Origin: Geothermobacter hydrogeniphilus
GTDB taxonomy: Bacteria > Desulfobacterota > Desulfuromonadia > Desulfuromonadales > Geothermobacteraceae
Assembly: GCF_002898515.1 (NCBI RefSeq)
Contig: NZ_PPFX01000018.1
Location: 1 to 64,000, forward strand
DNA length: 64,000 bases
Direction: 5' to 3'
The notes below the pieces were generated by a model. That model had not been told where the DNA came from, made no database searches, and saw only the letters and a program-made list of their open reading frames with translations. The translations under genes and the position numbers were made by a program. Each line of letters starts with the position of its first letter. The stretch's first letter is position 1. Positions 10,775 through 21,690 of the stretch are shown in pieces.

Positions 10775-12753
10775 TGACCAGGTCGGGGCAGGGACACCAC
10801 TGGCGGATCAGGGTTTTCGGGTTGCTGTTCGTGGTGGCCTTCGGATTGGTCGTCGTCAGGGCTTACCTGCTCCAGGTGCGCGGGCAGGAGGAATGGCTGC
10901 GACGGGCCGAACGGCAGCATCAGCGGGTGATTCCGCTCACCCCGCAGCGGGGCACCATTTACGATCGCAACGGCGAGGAGCTGGCTTTGAGCATCGAGGT
11001 TGATTCCATCTACGTCAACCCCGCCCAGGTCAAGAAGACCGCATCCGTGGTGCGCGAACTGGCACCGACGGTCGGCCTGAAGAAGCGGACCTTGAAGGCC
11101 AAGCTTTCCTCACGCCGTGGTTTCGTCTGGCTCAAGCGACAGGTTTCTCCGGCCGAGAGCATGCGGGTGAAATCCCTCGGGGTGCCCGGGGTGCATTTCA
11201 TCAAGGAGCACAAGCGCTATTATCCCAACGGTTCGCTCGGTGCCCAGGTGCTGGGTTTTACCGGCCTCGATCCGCATGGACTCGAAGGTCTTGAGTTGCG
11301 TTACGACAGCGCGGTGCTCGGCGAGGGTGGCTTTCTGGTCACCGAACGAGACAATCTCGGTCGTGGTATAGGCGCCGGTGATGGATTGGTCAGCGGCGCC
11401 CGGAGGGGCGGCAGCCTGCATCTGACGCTGGATAAAAATATCCAGTATATCGTTGAAAAGGAGCTTGCAGCCGGGGTCAGGGCAGTGCGTGCCAAGTCCG
11501 GCTCGGCCGTGGTTCTGGACCCGCGGACGGGCGAGGTGCTGGCCATGGCCAGCCAGCCCGATTTCAATCCCAACGCGTTCAGCAAGTATGGTCCGGGCAA
11601 TTATCGCAACCGGGCGATTGCCGACGCCTATGAGCCCGGTTCGACTCTCAAGACATTTCTGCTGGCAGCGGCCCTGGATAAAAAGGTCGTCCGGCCGGAC
11701 CAGGTTATTTACTGCGAAAAGGGAGTTTACCGGGTCGGCGGCAAGACCATCCATGACCACCATCCCTATGGCAGGCTGAGTGTCGCCGAGATCCTCAAGT
11801 ACAGTTCCAATATCGGCGCCGCCAAGATCGGTCAGGCGATGGATAGGGAACGTTTCTACCGGGCGTTGCGCGATTTCGGTTTCGGCTCGGTGACCGGTAT
11901 CGAATTGCCGGGAGAATCCCCGGGGCTGTTGCGGCCGCCGGAGGAATGGTTTGATGTCGACCTGGCGGCGATCTCTTTCGGGCAGGGGCTGATGGTGACG
12001 CCGCTGCAACTGGCGACCGCCCTGGCGAGCATCGCCAATGGCGGCACCCTTATGCGTCCCTATCTGGTGGAGCGGGTGGTTGACGGTTACGGGCAGGTGG
12101 TCGAGTCGCATGGACCCGAGGTGGTGAGGCGGGTCATTTCCGAAGAGACCGCGGCGATTGTAACCAGGATGCTGGAAGGGGCGGTTGAAAAGGGTGGTAC
12201 CGGAACCCTGGCGGCGGTGCCCGGATTCAAGGTCGCCGGCAAGACCGGTACCGCGCAGAAGGTCGACCCGGTGACCGGCGGTTATTCCCGGGATCGCTAC
12301 CTGGCCAGTTTTGCCGGTTTTGTTCCGGCCGAAGACCCCCGCCTGGTGATCCTGGTGATGATTGACGAGCCGCAGGGGAAATCGTATGGCGGTCTGGTGT
12401 CGGCGCCGGTGTTTTCCCGCATCGCCAGCCAGGCGCTGGCGCAGATGAAGGTGGCTCCCCGGCGGCCGATCAATGGGCCGCGCCTCGCACCATTGCCGGT
12501 ACTGGTGAAGGATGCCGCGCCGGTGATGCCGGTGGCGAGGGTTGCCAATGGCGCTGATGGTGCGCCGCTGATGCCGAGTTTCATCGGCATGAGCATGCGC
12601 CAGGTACTGCAGACCATGGAACGGACCGGACTGAATGTTCGTCTGCGCGGCAGCGGCCGGGTGGTTGAACAATCTCCCCGGCCGGGGCAGAAGGTCAGTT
12701 ACGGCAGCGAAACCTGGGTCCGGCTGGCCCAGTCCTTCAGCCGCCGACTTTGA
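10771..12753 (+). CDS. ftsI: septal penicillin-binding protein (FtsI/PBP3) with PASTA domain
   Basis: A class B transpeptidase that cross-links septal peptidoglycan. The 660-aa protein has one N-terminal transmembrane helix (about 10-32) and a dimerisation domain (RGTIYDRNGEELALS). The transpeptidase domain carries the SxxK active site at Ser291-Lys294 (EPGSTLK), YSSNIG, and KTGTAQ at 491. A C-terminal PASTA module (PLMPSFIGMSMRQVLQTMER to VRLAQ, about 595-655) is an addition seen in many delta-proteobacterial and Gram-positive homologues. It is coupled to ftsL by ATGA. Confidence 0.95.
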   Translation: MMTRSGQGHHWRIRVFGLLFVVAFGLVVVRAYLLQVRGQEEWLRRAERQHQRVIPLTPQRGTIYDRNGEELALSIEVDSIYVNPAQVKKTASVVRELAPTVGLKKRTLKAKLSSRRGFVWLKRQVSPAESMRVKSLGVPGVHFIKEHKRYYPNGSLGAQVLGFTGLDPHGLEGLELRYDSAVLGEGGFLVTERDNLGRGIGAGDGLVSGARRGGSLHLTLDKNIQYIVEKELAAGVRAVRAKSGSAVVLDPRTGEVLAMASQPDFNPNAFSKYGPGNYRNRAIADAYEPGSTLKTFLLAAALDKKVVRPDQVIYCEKGVYRVGGKTIHDHHPYGRLSVAEILKYSSNIGAAKIGQAMDRERFYRALRDFGFGSVTGIELPGESPGLLRPPEEWFDVDLAAISFGQGLMVTPLQLATALASIANGGTLMRPYLVERVVDGYGQVVESHGPEVVRRVISEETAAIVTRMLEGAVEKGGTGTLAAVPGFKVAGKTGTAQKVDPVTGGYSRDRYLASFAGFVPAEDPRLVILVMIDEPQGKSYGGLVSAPVFSRIASQALAQMKVAPRRPINGPRLAPLPVLVKDAAPVMPVARVANGADGAPLMPSFIGMSMRQVLQTMERTGLNVRLRGSGRVVEQSPRPGQKVSYGSETWVRLAQSFSRRL

Positions 12754-12789
12754 CTTTATCCCCACAAGAGTAGGACAATAGGGATTCCG

Positions 12790-14298
12790 ATGAGACTTGC
12801 CGATATAATACCCAATCTTCATCCCCTCCAGACGCGTGGGGTGCGCGAAGTTGAAATCGGCGCGTTGTACTATGATTCCCGCCGGGTGACTGCCGGCGGG
12901 TTGTTCTTTGCCTTGCCGGGAGCCCTGACTGACGGCCATCGTTTTATCGCCGATGCCGTTGAATCCGGGGCCGCGGCCGTGGTCTCGGAACGGGAGATGA
13001 ATCTTCCGGAAACGGTCGCGGCGATTCGGGTGAGGGATGCGCGTCACGCCCTGGCCGAGGCCGCCCGTACCTTTTACCACGATCCGACGGCGGCCATGAC
13101 GGTGGTCGGGATTACCGGCACCAACGGCAAAACGACCATCAGCTACCTGGTGGAGTCATTGCTGGCCGCCGCCGGTCGTCGACCGGCGGTTACCGGCACC
13201 GTCGCCTACCGTTTTGCCGACCGGTGCTATCCGGCCCCCAACACCACTCCGGAGTCTCTCGACCTGCAGCGTCTCGCTGACCAGTTCCGGCAGGCCGGCA
13301 GTGACAGTCTGGTGATGGAGGTCAGTTCGCACGCCCTCGACCAGCAGCGGGTGGCCGGGGTTTCCTTCGACGTTGCGGTCTTTACCAACCTGACCCCCGA
13401 GCATCTCGACTATCACCGCGATATGGAAGGCTATTTCGCCGCTAAAAGCCGACTCTTCCGGTCCACGGACGGGGGGAAGGCTCCACTGGCGGTCATCAAC
13501 GTCGATGACCCTTATGGCGCGCGACTGGCCGGAGAGCTTCCCGAGGCGATCACCTGCGGCCGGGATGTAGACGCCAGGGTCCGGCTGCTTTCATCGCGGG
13601 TGGGCCTGGAAGGTATCCAGGCGCGGGTGGTGACTCCGCATGGCGAGTTGCAGCTGCGCTCCCCGTTGCTCGGTCATTTCAATCTTTCCAACCTGTTGTG
13701 CGCAGCCGCCGTCGGTGTTGCTCTTGATCTGACAAAAGAACAGATCGAGAGCGGGCTGGCGGATGTCAGCCGGGTTCCCGGTCGGCTCGAGCCGGTCGCC
13801 AATAACCTCGGGGCCCATCTCCTGGTTGACTATGCCCACACCGGCGATGCCCTGGAAAAGGCCCTTGAAACGCTTAAAAGCCTGCAGCCGGAGCGTCTCA
13901 TCTGTCTGTTCGGTTGTGGTGGTGACCGTGATCGCGGCAAGCGGCCGGTGATGGGAGAGGTGGCCGGTCGCCTGGCCGATCTGGCGATTGTTTCATCCGA
14001 TAATCCCCGTACAGAGGATCCGCAGGCGATTATTGCCGATATTCTGCCCGGGTTGGAACGGGTCGACCGGCAGCGGATCGACCCGGATCAGGCCGCGGCC
14101 GGGGCCAGTGGCTACCTGGTCATCCCCGACCGCGGGAAAGCCATTGATGTTGCCGTAAAACTGCTGAAGACCGGTGATATGCTGCTGGTCGCCGGCAAGG
14201 GGCATGAAGATTACCAGATTGTCGGTCGGCAGAAGATTCATTTCGATGACCGTGAGCAACTGCTGGCGGCGCTGGCGCGCCGGAAAGAACAGCCATGA
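12790..14298 (+). CDS. murE: UDP-N-acetylmuramoyl-L-alanyl-D-glutamate--2,6-diaminopimelate ligase
   Basis: MurE adds the third residue of the stem peptide in the cytoplasm. The P-loop GITGTNGKTT lies near residues 107-116. The substrate motif DNPR at 404-407 (SSDNPRTEDP) is the one associated with meso-diaminopimelate rather than lysine. The 502-aa length is normal. It follows ftsI after 36 bases and overlaps murF by 4 bases. Confidence 0.96.
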   Translation: MRLADIIPNLHPLQTRGVREVEIGALYYDSRRVTAGGLFFALPGALTDGHRFIADAVESGAAAVVSEREMNLPETVAAIRVRDARHALAEAARTFYHDPTAAMTVVGITGTNGKTTISYLVESLLAAAGRRPAVTGTVAYRFADRCYPAPNTTPESLDLQRLADQFRQAGSDSLVMEVSSHALDQQRVAGVSFDVAVFTNLTPEHLDYHRDMEGYFAAKSRLFRSTDGGKAPLAVINVDDPYGARLAGELPEAITCGRDVDARVRLLSSRVGLEGIQARVVTPHGELQLRSPLLGHFNLSNLLCAAAVGVALDLTKEQIESGLADVSRVPGRLEPVANNLGAHLLVDYAHTGDALEKALETLKSLQPERLICLFGCGGDRDRGKRPVMGEVAGRLADLAIVSSDNPRTEDPQAIIADILPGLERVDRQRIDPDQAAAGASGYLVIPDRGKAIDVAVKLLKTGDMLLVAGKGHEDYQIVGRQKIHFDDREQLLAALARRKEQP

Positions 14299-15683
14299 AA
14301 CTGTCTCTGCAACAGATTGCGGATATGACCGGTGGTCGTCTCACCCCGGCAAATGCTCGCGGAGAGATCTGCGGTGTGTCCACCGACAGCCGCACCATCC
14401 ATCCGGGGGAACTTTTCATTCCCCTGCGCGGACCGAACTACGACGGTCATGATTTCCTGGTACGCGCCCTGCGCAACGGGGCGGAGGCCTGTCTCAGCGA
14501 GGAGGTCATCGGCGGTTTGAAGGTGCCGGTCATCCAGGTGGCTGATACTTTGCGGGCACTGGGTGATCTGGCCGCCGGTGTCCGGCGCGGCTATCGGGGA
14601 CCACTGGTGGCGATCACCGGATCCACCGGCAAGACGACCACCAAGGAGATGCTGGCCGCGATCCTCTCCCGTACCGCCGAGGGGCTGAAGTCGGCCGGTA
14701 ATTTCAACAACCTGGTCGGTCTGCCGCAGACCCTGCTGCAGCTCCGTCCGGATCACGCCTGGGCGGTGGTCGAGATGGGTATGAGCGCCCGCGGCGAGAT
14801 TGCCCGCCTGGCGGAGATCGCCGCGCCGAACATCGGTCTGATCACCAACGTCGGTCCGGCGCATCTCGAAACTCTACATGGACTTGACGGGGTGGCCCGC
14901 GCCAAGGGGGAGCTGTTTGCCGCCCTGCAGGCCGGAACCACTGCGGTTATCAATGCCGATGATCCCCATGTGGCGGCGATTCCGGTCGCCAACGGCGTCA
15001 GGCGGCTGCTGTTCGGTCTTTCCGGGCAGGCCGAGGTGCGGGCCGAAGAGATCGTCGCCCGTGGTCGCCAGGTCCGCTTCAAGCTTCATCTGCGGGGTGA
15101 GGTGCTGCCGGTGGTGCTGCCGGTGGCCGGCAGCTGCAATGTTCTCAACGCGCTGGCGGCCGCTGCGATCGCTATGGCGCTCGATGTTCCCGCGATTGAA
15201 ATCGTTGCCGGTCTGCAGAGTTACCGGCCGCTCGACGGGCGGATGGAAGCCGTGACCCTTGCCAACGGCGTGGTGCTGCTGAAGGATTATTACAATGCCA
15301 ACCCCCTGAGCATGGGGGCCGCGCTGGAGGCGCTCGACCAGCTCAACGGCGGCGGCCGGCGGATGGCGGTACTCGGTGACATGCTGGAGTTGGGGGATGA
15401 GAGTGAGCGTCTGCACCAGGAGGTCGGCGCTTTCGCCGCCAAGTATTGCGACCTGCTGCTGCTTCTCGGCGACATGGCCGAGGCAATGGCCCGCGGCGCC
15501 CGCGCCGCCGGTCTCAGTGCCCGCCGGGTGCGGATTGCCGCCAGCCACGAAGAAGCGGTCAGTTGTCTCGGCCGGGCTCTGCGCAGTGGTGACCGGGTGC
15601 TGATCAAGGGATCGCGCGGTATGCGGATGGAACGGATTGCCGAAGGGCTCAGCGCGGCCAAGCCGCGTTCGGCCGGAAACTAG
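14295..15683 (+). CDS. murF: UDP-N-acetylmuramoyl-tripeptide--D-alanyl-D-alanine ligase
   Basis: MurF adds D-Ala-D-Ala to the UDP-MurNAc tripeptide. The 462-aa protein has the Mur N-terminal domain with [20 protein letters not shown]. The ATP loop [14 protein letters not shown] is near residue 108. The central domain has [10 protein letters not shown], and the C-terminal ligase domain has the conserved [10 protein letters not shown]. It overlaps murE by 4 bases and is followed by mraY after 8 bases. Confidence 0.96.
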   Translation: MKLSLQQIADMTGGRLTPANARGEICGVSTDSRTIHPGELFIPLRGPNYDGHDFLVRALRNGAEACLSEEVIGGLKVPVIQVADTLRALGDLAAGVRRGYRGPLVAITGSTGKTTTKEMLAAILSRTAEGLKSAGNFNNLVGLPQTLLQLRPDHAWAVVEMGMSARGEIARLAEIAAPNIGLITNVGPAHLETLHGLDGVARAKGELFAALQAGTTAVINADDPHVAAIPVANGVRRLLFGLSGQAEVRAEEIVARGRQVRFKLHLRGEVLPVVLPVAGSCNVLNALAAAAIAMALDVPAIEIVAGLQSYRPLDGRMEAVTLANGVVLLKDYYNANPLSMGAALEALDQLNGGGRRMAVLGDMLELGDESERLHQEVGAFAAKYCDLLLLLGDMAEAMARGARAAGLSARRVRIAASHEEAVSCLGRALRSGDRVLIKGSRGMRMERIAEGLSAAKPRSAGN

Positions 15684-15691
15684 GGGGACGG

Positions 15692-16768
15692 ATGCTGTAT
15701 CACCTGCTCTACCCGTTGCACACGGAATTCTCGGCGTTCTACGTCTTCCGCTTCATCACCTTCCGCACCATTTACGCGGCGATTACCGCGCTGGTTCTGT
15801 CGTTCATTATCGGCCCCTGGCTGATCCGCAAGCTTTCCGAACTGCAGATCGGTCAGCAGATCCGCAAGCTGGGACCCGAATCGCACTTTAAAAAAGAGGG
15901 GACGCCGACCATGGGCGGCACCCTGATCCTGTTTGCTATCGTCCTGCCGACCCTGCTGTGGGCCGACCTGACCAATTACTATGTCTGGGTCACTCTGCTG
16001 GTAACGATCGGTTACGGGGCGATCGGGTTCGTCGATGACTATCGCAAGATCAAGCTGAAGAACAGTGACGGGCTGCGGCCGCGCCAGAAGATGTTCTGGC
16101 AGCTGGCGGTGGCGGCCGCCGCCGGAGGCAGTCTTTACCTGCTGCCCTCCTTCGAGACCACCCTGGCGGTCCCTTTTTTCAAAGGGGTGAAACCGGACCT
16201 GGGAGCCTTCTATATCCTTTTCGCCATGGTGGTCATTGTCGGTGCCAGCAATGCGGTCAACCTGACCGACGGGCTGGACGGTCTGGCGATCGGACCGATG
16301 ATCATCGCCTCGGCCACCTACCTGGTCTTCGCTTATGTGGCCGGTCATGCCAAGGTCGCCGCCTACCTGCAGATCAGTTCGATATCGGGTGCCGGAGAAC
16401 TGGCGGTGCTGTGCGGCTCGATGATCGGTGCCGGGCTCGGCTTCCTCTGGTTCAACAGCTACCCAGCGCAGGTGTTCATGGGGGATGTCGGCAGTCTCTC
16501 CCTCGGCGGCGCCCTCGGGACCATCGCGGTGATCACCAAGCAGGAGATCGTCCTGATCATCGTCGGCGGCATTTTTGTCATGGAGGCGCTGTCGGTCATT
16601 GTCCAGGTGACCTCGTTTCGTCTCTACGGCAGGCGGATTTTTCGCATGGCGCCGATTCATCATCATTTCGAGCTCAAGGGTTGGCCGGAACCGAAAATCA
16701 TTGTCCGTTTCTGGATCATCAGCATCATCCTGGCGCTGGTGGCCCTGTCGACGCTGAAGTTGAGGTGA
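15692..16768 (+). CDS. mraY: phospho-N-acetylmuramoyl-pentapeptide-transferase
   Basis: MraY transfers phospho-MurNAc-pentapeptide to undecaprenyl phosphate, making lipid I in the inner membrane. The 358-aa protein has about ten transmembrane segments. Visible landmarks are GTPTMGG, the catalytic aspartates in [31 protein letters not shown], and the histidine-rich cytoplasmic loop [12 protein letters not shown]. The start is preceded by a GGGGGA Shine-Dalgarno sequence. Confidence 0.97.
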   Translation: MLYHLLYPLHTEFSAFYVFRFITFRTIYAAITALVLSFIIGPWLIRKLSELQIGQQIRKLGPESHFKKEGTPTMGGTLILFAIVLPTLLWADLTNYYVWVTLLVTIGYGAIGFVDDYRKIKLKNSDGLRPRQKMFWQLAVAAAAGGSLYLLPSFETTLAVPFFKGVKPDLGAFYILFAMVVIVGASNAVNLTDGLDGLAIGPMIIASATYLVFAYVAGHAKVAAYLQISSISGAGELAVLCGSMIGAGLGFLWFNSYPAQVFMGDVGSLSLGGALGTIAVITKQEIVLIIVGGIFVMEALSVIVQVTSFRLYGRRIFRMAPIHHHFELKGWPEPKIIVRFWIISIILALVALSTLKLR

Positions 16769-16769
16769 C

Positions 16770-18131
16770 ATGAAGCACGGCTATGAAAACATGCAGATTG
16801 TCGTCGTCGGGGCGGGTCGCAGCGGCCGGGCCCTGAGTCGCTATTTCTGCAGCCGGGGCGCGCAAGTCGTGCTTTCGGATCGTCGTCGCCGTGAGCAGAT
16901 CGACTCCCTTGACGAGTCCGGTCTCGACGGAGTGCGTTTCGATCTCGGCGGTCACGATTCCGGGCTGCTGAAGGCCGCCGACCTGGTGGTGATCAGCCCC
17001 GGCGTGCCGAGCGATCTGCCGGTTCTGCAGCAGGCGCGCGCCGCCGGCGTGCCGGTGGTCGGGGAAGTGGAAATCGCCTGGCGTGATCTGGACGCGCCGC
17101 TGGTCGGCATCACCGGCACCAACGGCAAGTCGACCACGACCGCCCTGTGCGGTGAGATGTTCCGACGGGCCGGCTGCGGAACTTTCGTCGGCGGCAATCT
17201 CGGTACGCCGTTGATTGAAGCGGTGGATAGCGCTGACTGGCAGTACCTGGTGGTCGAGCTTTCCTCTTTTCAGCTGGAAACGATCGCAGACTTCAGGCCC
17301 CGGTACGGGATGCTGCTCAATCTCAGCGCCGACCACCTCGACCGCTACGCCGACATGGATGCCTACCTGCGGGCCAAGCTGCGGCTGTTTGAAAACCAGC
17401 GGTCCGCGGATGTCGCCATTCTGAATGCTGATGATCCCCTGGTCCGGGAAATCGCCGCCGACCTGCCGGGACGCCGGGTGTTGTTTTCCTCGGAGAGATG
17501 TCTGTCGGAAGGGATCTGCCGGGAAGGGAAGGAGATCGTCTGGCGGTGGCAGGGGGGCGAACAGCGCTTCGCCATCAACCAGCTCAGGCTGCGCGGGGCT
17601 CACAATCTGGAAAATGTCATGGCGGCCCTGCTGCCGCCGCTGCTGGAAGGGTGTGACCCGCAGCTGATCTGGCAGGCGGCCTGTGAGTTCAGCGGTCTGC
17701 CTCATCGCATGCAACAGGTGCGGACGTTGGGCGGTGTTGACTGGATCAACGATTCAAAAGGGACCAATGTCGGCAGCGTGCTGAAGAGCCTCGCCGGCCT
17801 GGATGCGCCGGTGACGCTGATTGCCGGCGGCCGGGACAAGGGCGGCGATTTTCGGCAGCTGGCGTCCCTGGTTCGCGAGAAGGTGCGGCATCTGCTGCTG
17901 ATCGGCGAGGCCGCCGGGAGAATCGCGGTGGAACTTGAAGGTTGCAGTGAAATTGAACTCTGTCCCGGTCTCGACGTGGCTGTCGATCGTGCCCGGGCGG
18001 TGACTGCCGAAGGCGGCACGGTGCTGCTTTCACCGGGCTGTTCCAGTTTTGACATGTTTGCCGACTTTGAGCAGCGCGGCGACCGTTTCATCCGCCTGGT
18101 GAACGCCCTGCCCGGAAACGAGGATCGCTAG
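16770..18131 (+). CDS. murD: UDP-N-acetylmuramoyl-L-alanine--D-glutamate ligase
   Basis: MurD adds D-glutamate to UDP-MurNAc-L-Ala. The 453-aa protein has an N-terminal Rossmann domain (VVVGAGRSGRALSRYF), the ATP loop GITGTNGKSTTTAL near residue 115, LSADHLDRY, and a C-terminal domain with NDSKGTNVGSVLKSL and SPGCSSFDMFADFEQRG. The start follows the mraY stop by one base, with GAGGTGA inside the mraY end. A second ATG eight codons in is also possible. Confidence 0.96.
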   Translation: MKHGYENMQIVVVGAGRSGRALSRYFCSRGAQVVLSDRRRREQIDSLDESGLDGVRFDLGGHDSGLLKAADLVVISPGVPSDLPVLQQARAAGVPVVGEVEIAWRDLDAPLVGITGTNGKSTTTALCGEMFRRAGCGTFVGGNLGTPLIEAVDSADWQYLVVELSSFQLETIADFRPRYGMLLNLSADHLDRYADMDAYLRAKLRLFENQRSADVAILNADDPLVREIAADLPGRRVLFSSERCLSEGICREGKEIVWRWQGGEQRFAINQLRLRGAHNLENVMAALLPPLLEGCDPQLIWQAACEFSGLPHRMQQVRTLGGVDWINDSKGTNVGSVLKSLAGLDAPVTLIAGGRDKGGDFRQLASLVREKVRHLLLIGEAAGRIAVELEGCSEIELCPGLDVAVDRARAVTAEGGTVLLSPGCSSFDMFADFEQRGDRFIRLVNALPGNEDR

Positions 18132-18132
18132 G

Positions 18133-19239
18133 ATGGAAATTCGCAGCGGACATGATCGCACGATCCTGATGCTGGCGGTGGCCCTCACCTGCTTCGGCGT
18201 GGTGATGGTCTACTCCTCGTCGTCGATCATGGCGGCGAAAAAATATGCCGACGGATTCTTCTTCCTCAAGCGCCAGGGCCTCTTCGCCCTGATCGGATTG
18301 ACGCTGCTGGCCGGGCTGATGCAGTTTGACTACCACCGCTTGCGCAAGTTGGCGGTGCCGCTGTTCTTTTTCTGCGGGCTGCTGTTGCTGCTGGTGTTCG
18401 TCCCCGGCCTCGGCAACCGCGCCGGCGGCGCCAGTCGCTGGATCAGGCTACCCGGTTTTTCCCTGCAGCCGTCGGAATTGGCGAAGCTCGCCCTGGTGAT
18501 TTTCATGGCCCATTCCCTGGCCAAGAAGGGGGAGAAGATAAGAACCCTGAAGGTTGGCTTCATGCCCTACATGGTGGTGTTGGCGCTCCTGCTCGGCATC
18601 GTGCTGGCACAACGCGATCTCGGTGCCGCGGTGACCATGGCCGCCGTGGCCCTGAGTATGCTGGCGGTCGCCGGAACCCGCTGGCGGCACCTGGTGTCGG
18701 CGGTGCTGGTGGCCGCTCCCTTCGCCTATTACCTGGTGATGGGGGTCGATTACCGGCGGCGACGGATCCTGGCGTTTCTCAATCCCTGGGATGACCCGAC
18801 GGACACCGGCTTCCAGATTATCCAGAGCTGGATCGCCTTTGGTACCGGCGGCTGGTTCGGCAGCGGTCTGGGTGAGGGTAAGCAGAAGCTGTTTTTCCTT
18901 CCCGAAGCGCATACCGATTTCATCTTTTCGGTGGTCGGTGAGGAACTCGGCTATGTCGGGGTGCTGGTGACGACTCTGATCTTCCTGGTGCTGGTACTGC
19001 GCGGGATCAGGACCGCGCTCCACGCTCCCGACGATTTCGGCCGCAACCTGGCCTTCGGTCTGACAGTGCTGATCGGCCTGGAAGCCTTCACCAATATCGC
19101 GGTAGTCCTCGGCATGCTGCCGACCAAGGGACTGGCCCTGCCGTTTCTTTCCTACGGCGGGACCAGCCTGGTCTGTACCCTGATGGCGGTGGGAATTCTG
19201 CTCAATATCTCCAGCCGGATCCCGGGGGAGGTGCGATGA
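18133..19239 (+). CDS. ftsW: SEDS glycosyltransferase FtsW
   Basis: FtsW polymerises lipid II at the septum together with FtsI. The 368-aa protein has about ten transmembrane segments. The SEDS motif region NRAGGASRWIRLPGFSLQPS is followed by EL, the catalytic-loop area FFLPEAHTDFIFSVVGEELG, and LPFLSYGG near the C-terminus. It begins one base after the murD stop and overlaps murG by 4 bases. The position between murD and murG supports FtsW rather than RodA. Confidence 0.95.
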   Translation: MEIRSGHDRTILMLAVALTCFGVVMVYSSSSIMAAKKYADGFFFLKRQGLFALIGLTLLAGLMQFDYHRLRKLAVPLFFFCGLLLLLVFVPGLGNRAGGASRWIRLPGFSLQPSELAKLALVIFMAHSLAKKGEKIRTLKVGFMPYMVVLALLLGIVLAQRDLGAAVTMAAVALSMLAVAGTRWRHLVSAVLVAAPFAYYLVMGVDYRRRRILAFLNPWDDPTDTGFQIIQSWIAFGTGGWFGSGLGEGKQKLFFLPEAHTDFIFSVVGEELGYVGVLVTTLIFLVLVLRGIRTALHAPDDFGRNLAFGLTVLIGLEAFTNIAVVLGMLPTKGLALPFLSYGGTSLVCTLMAVGILLNISSRIPGEVR

Positions 19240-20309
19240 AAATGCTGCTGGCCGGCGGTGGAACCGGCGGACATCTTTTTCCCGCGGTGGCGATCGCCCA
19301 GCAGCTGCTGAGGACTGTGCCCGATGCGGAAACCCTGTTTGTCGGTACCGAAAAAGGTATCGAGGCACGGGTGCTGCCGCAGCTGGGATTGGCGCTGAAA
19401 ACCATCGATATCGCCGGTTTCGTCGGCAAGAGCCTGGCGGCGAAACTGGCGCTGGCGCCGAAGCTGCTGCGCAGTCTGCGGCAGTCGTTGAAGATTATCG
19501 ACCAGTTCCGTCCGGACGTGGTGGTCGGTGTCGGCGGCTATGCCAGCGGGCCGGTGCTGCTGGCGGCGAAACGGCGCGGCTGTCCGATTCTGATCCATGA
19601 GCAGAACGCCGCGCCGGGGCTGACCAACCGGTTGCTGGGACGACTGGCCGGGCGTATCTGCCTGACCTTTGACGAAAGCGCGGTCTTCTTCCATGGCAAC
19701 ACGGTGCTGACCGGGAACCCGGTACGCAGCGCGATGGCCGATTGTCCGCCGCTGCCGGAATCCCCGCCGACCCTGCTTGTTTTTGGCGGAAGCCGCGGCG
19801 CGCGGGCCATCAACCAGGCGATGGTCGGGGCTCTTCCTCATCTCGAATCCTGGCGCGGGGGGTTGAAGATTATTCATCAGACCGGTGATGAGGATCTGGA
19901 AATGGTTCAGGGGGCCTATCGTGAAGCCGACTGGAAGGATGCCGAGGTCAGGGCTTTCATCGATGATATGGCGGATGTCTATGCCCGTTCGCAACTGGTG
20001 GTCTGCCGCGCCGGCGCGACCACCATTGCCGAGCTGACCGCCTGTGGTAGGCCTGCGGTGCTGGTTCCTTATCCGCATGCGGCCGGGGATCACCAGAATG
20101 CCAATGCCAGGTCGCTGGCGAAAAAGGGGGCGGCGCTGCTGTTGCCGCAGACCCAGCTGGATGGAGAACGGCTGGCGACCCTGGTGGCCGACCTGCTTGA
20201 CGATCGCCGGCGACTGCTGGAGATGGCCGGCGCGGCACGGTCCCTGGGGCGGCCGGAGGCCGCCGAACTGATTCTTGACCAGTGCCGGGCCATGGCCCGG
20301 AAAGGATGA
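19236..20309 (+). CDS. murG: UDP-GlcNAc:lipid I N-acetylglucosaminyltransferase
   Basis: MurG converts lipid I to lipid II at the inner face of the membrane. The 357-aa GT-B protein has [17 protein letters not shown] at its N-terminus, [28 protein letters not shown], and the donor-binding [25 protein letters not shown] with the following HQNANA. All are standard MurG motifs. It is coupled to ftsW by a 4-base overlap. Confidence 0.96.
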   Translation: MKMLLAGGGTGGHLFPAVAIAQQLLRTVPDAETLFVGTEKGIEARVLPQLGLALKTIDIAGFVGKSLAAKLALAPKLLRSLRQSLKIIDQFRPDVVVGVGGYASGPVLLAAKRRGCPILIHEQNAAPGLTNRLLGRLAGRICLTFDESAVFFHGNTVLTGNPVRSAMADCPPLPESPPTLLVFGGSRGARAINQAMVGALPHLESWRGGLKIIHQTGDEDLEMVQGAYREADWKDAEVRAFIDDMADVYARSQLVVCRAGATTIAELTACGRPAVLVPYPHAAGDHQNANARSLAKKGAALLLPQTQLDGERLATLVADLLDDRRRLLEMAGAARSLGRPEAAELILDQCRAMARKG

Positions 20310-20316
20310 GCTGATC

Positions 20317-21690
20317 ATGTATGGCAAAATACGCAACATACATTTTGTCGGCATCGGCGGTATCGGCATGAGCGGCATCGCCGAGGTGCTGCTCAACCTC
20401 GGCTACCAGGTCTCCGGATCCGATCTCAGGGAGAGCGAATCCACCCGCAGGCTGCAAAGTCTCGGCGGGCTGATCTCGTTCGGTCACGTGGCGGAAAATA
20501 TCGGTGAAGCCGACGTCGTGGTGACCTCCACCGCGGTTCGTGATGACAACGTCGAGGTGCTGGAAGCCCAGCGTCGCCTGATCCCGGTGATTCCCCGGGC
20601 CGAGATGCTGGCGGAACTGATGCGGATGAAATACGGCGTCGCCGTGGCCGGAACTCACGGCAAGACCACCACCACCAGCATGGTGGCGACGGTCCTGACC
20701 CGCGGCGGGCTTGATCCGACCGCGGTCATCGGTGGCCGGCTGGACGCATTCGGATCCAACGCAAAGTTGGGACGGGGCAAGTTTCTGGTCGCCGAGGCGG
20801 ACGAGTCGGACGGCTCGTTCATGCATCTCAGCCCGACCATCGCCGTGGTGACCAATATCGACGCCGACCATCTTGATTTTTACAGCGGCCTGGATGAAAT
20901 CAAGACGATCTTTGTCAACTTTATCAACAAGGTTCCCTTTTACGGACTGGCGGTCCTCTGTCTCGATGATGCCAACATTCAGGAGATTATCCCGCGGGTC
21001 AACAAACGCTTCGTCACCTACGGCCTGGCGACCCAGGCGGATATCTATGCCACCGATGTCGAGCATAAGGCCGACGCGACCCGCTTCAAGGTCCATGATC
21101 GCGACGGACTGCTGGGCGAGCTGTCGCTGCGGATGCCGGGACGGCACAATGTCCTCAATGCCCTGGCGACGGTGGCGGTGGCCATGGAACTGGGACTGTC
21201 GTTCAAAAAGATTGCCGAAGGTTTCAACGGTTTCGGTGGTGTGCAGCGGCGTTTCCAGATTCTGCCGAGCGGCGGAGACATCATGGTGGTGGATGATTAC
21301 GGGCATCATCCCGCTGAAATTCGCGCCACCCTGGCCGCGGCGCGGAGCGGATGGCCGGATCGCCGGGTGATCGCGGTTTTTCAGCCGCATCGCTACAGTC
21401 GTACCCGGGCACTGTTCGAGGATTTCACCACCGCTTTCTACGATGCCGACAAGCTGCTGGTGATGGACATTTACGCGGCGGGTGAAGAACCGTTGACGGA
21501 TATTTCGGCCGAGGCCCTGGTTGCCGGCATCAGCGGCCACGGTCACCGGGATGTCACCTGGTGCGGGGATCAGGAGGCGGTGCTGAAGCACCTGGAAGAT
21601 GAACTTGAAGCGGGTGACCTGGTGATCACCCTCGGCGCCGGCAGTATCTGGCAGACGGCCAGGGAACTGGCGCAACGCTTGGCCCGATGA
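20317..21690 (+). CDS. murC: UDP-N-acetylmuramate--L-alanine ligase
   Basis: MurC adds the first L-alanine to UDP-MurNAc. The 457-aa protein begins [20 protein letters not shown], the family N-terminus. The ATP loop [13 protein letters not shown] is around residue 112, and EADESDGSF and [10 protein letters not shown] are present. The ATG at 20317 is chosen because an in-frame earlier start lies within murG and lacks homology. AAAGGA lies about 11 bases upstream. The 3' end overlaps murB by 4 bases. Confidence 0.96.
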   Translation: MYGKIRNIHFVGIGGIGMSGIAEVLLNLGYQVSGSDLRESESTRRLQSLGGLISFGHVAENIGEADVVVTSTAVRDDNVEVLEAQRRLIPVIPRAEMLAELMRMKYGVAVAGTHGKTTTTSMVATVLTRGGLDPTAVIGGRLDAFGSNAKLGRGKFLVAEADESDGSFMHLSPTIAVVTNIDADHLDFYSGLDEIKTIFVNFINKVPFYGLAVLCLDDANIQEIIPRVNKRFVTYGLATQADIYATDVEHKADATRFKVHDRDGLLGELSLRMPGRHNVLNALATVAVAMELGLSFKKIAEGFNGFGGVQRRFQILPSGGDIMVVDDYGHHPAEIRATLAAARSGWPDRRVIAVFQPHRYSRTRALFEDFTTAFYDADKLLVMDIYAAGEEPLTDISAEALVAGISGHGHRDVTWCGDQEAVLKHLEDELEAGDLVITLGAGSIWQTARELAQRLAR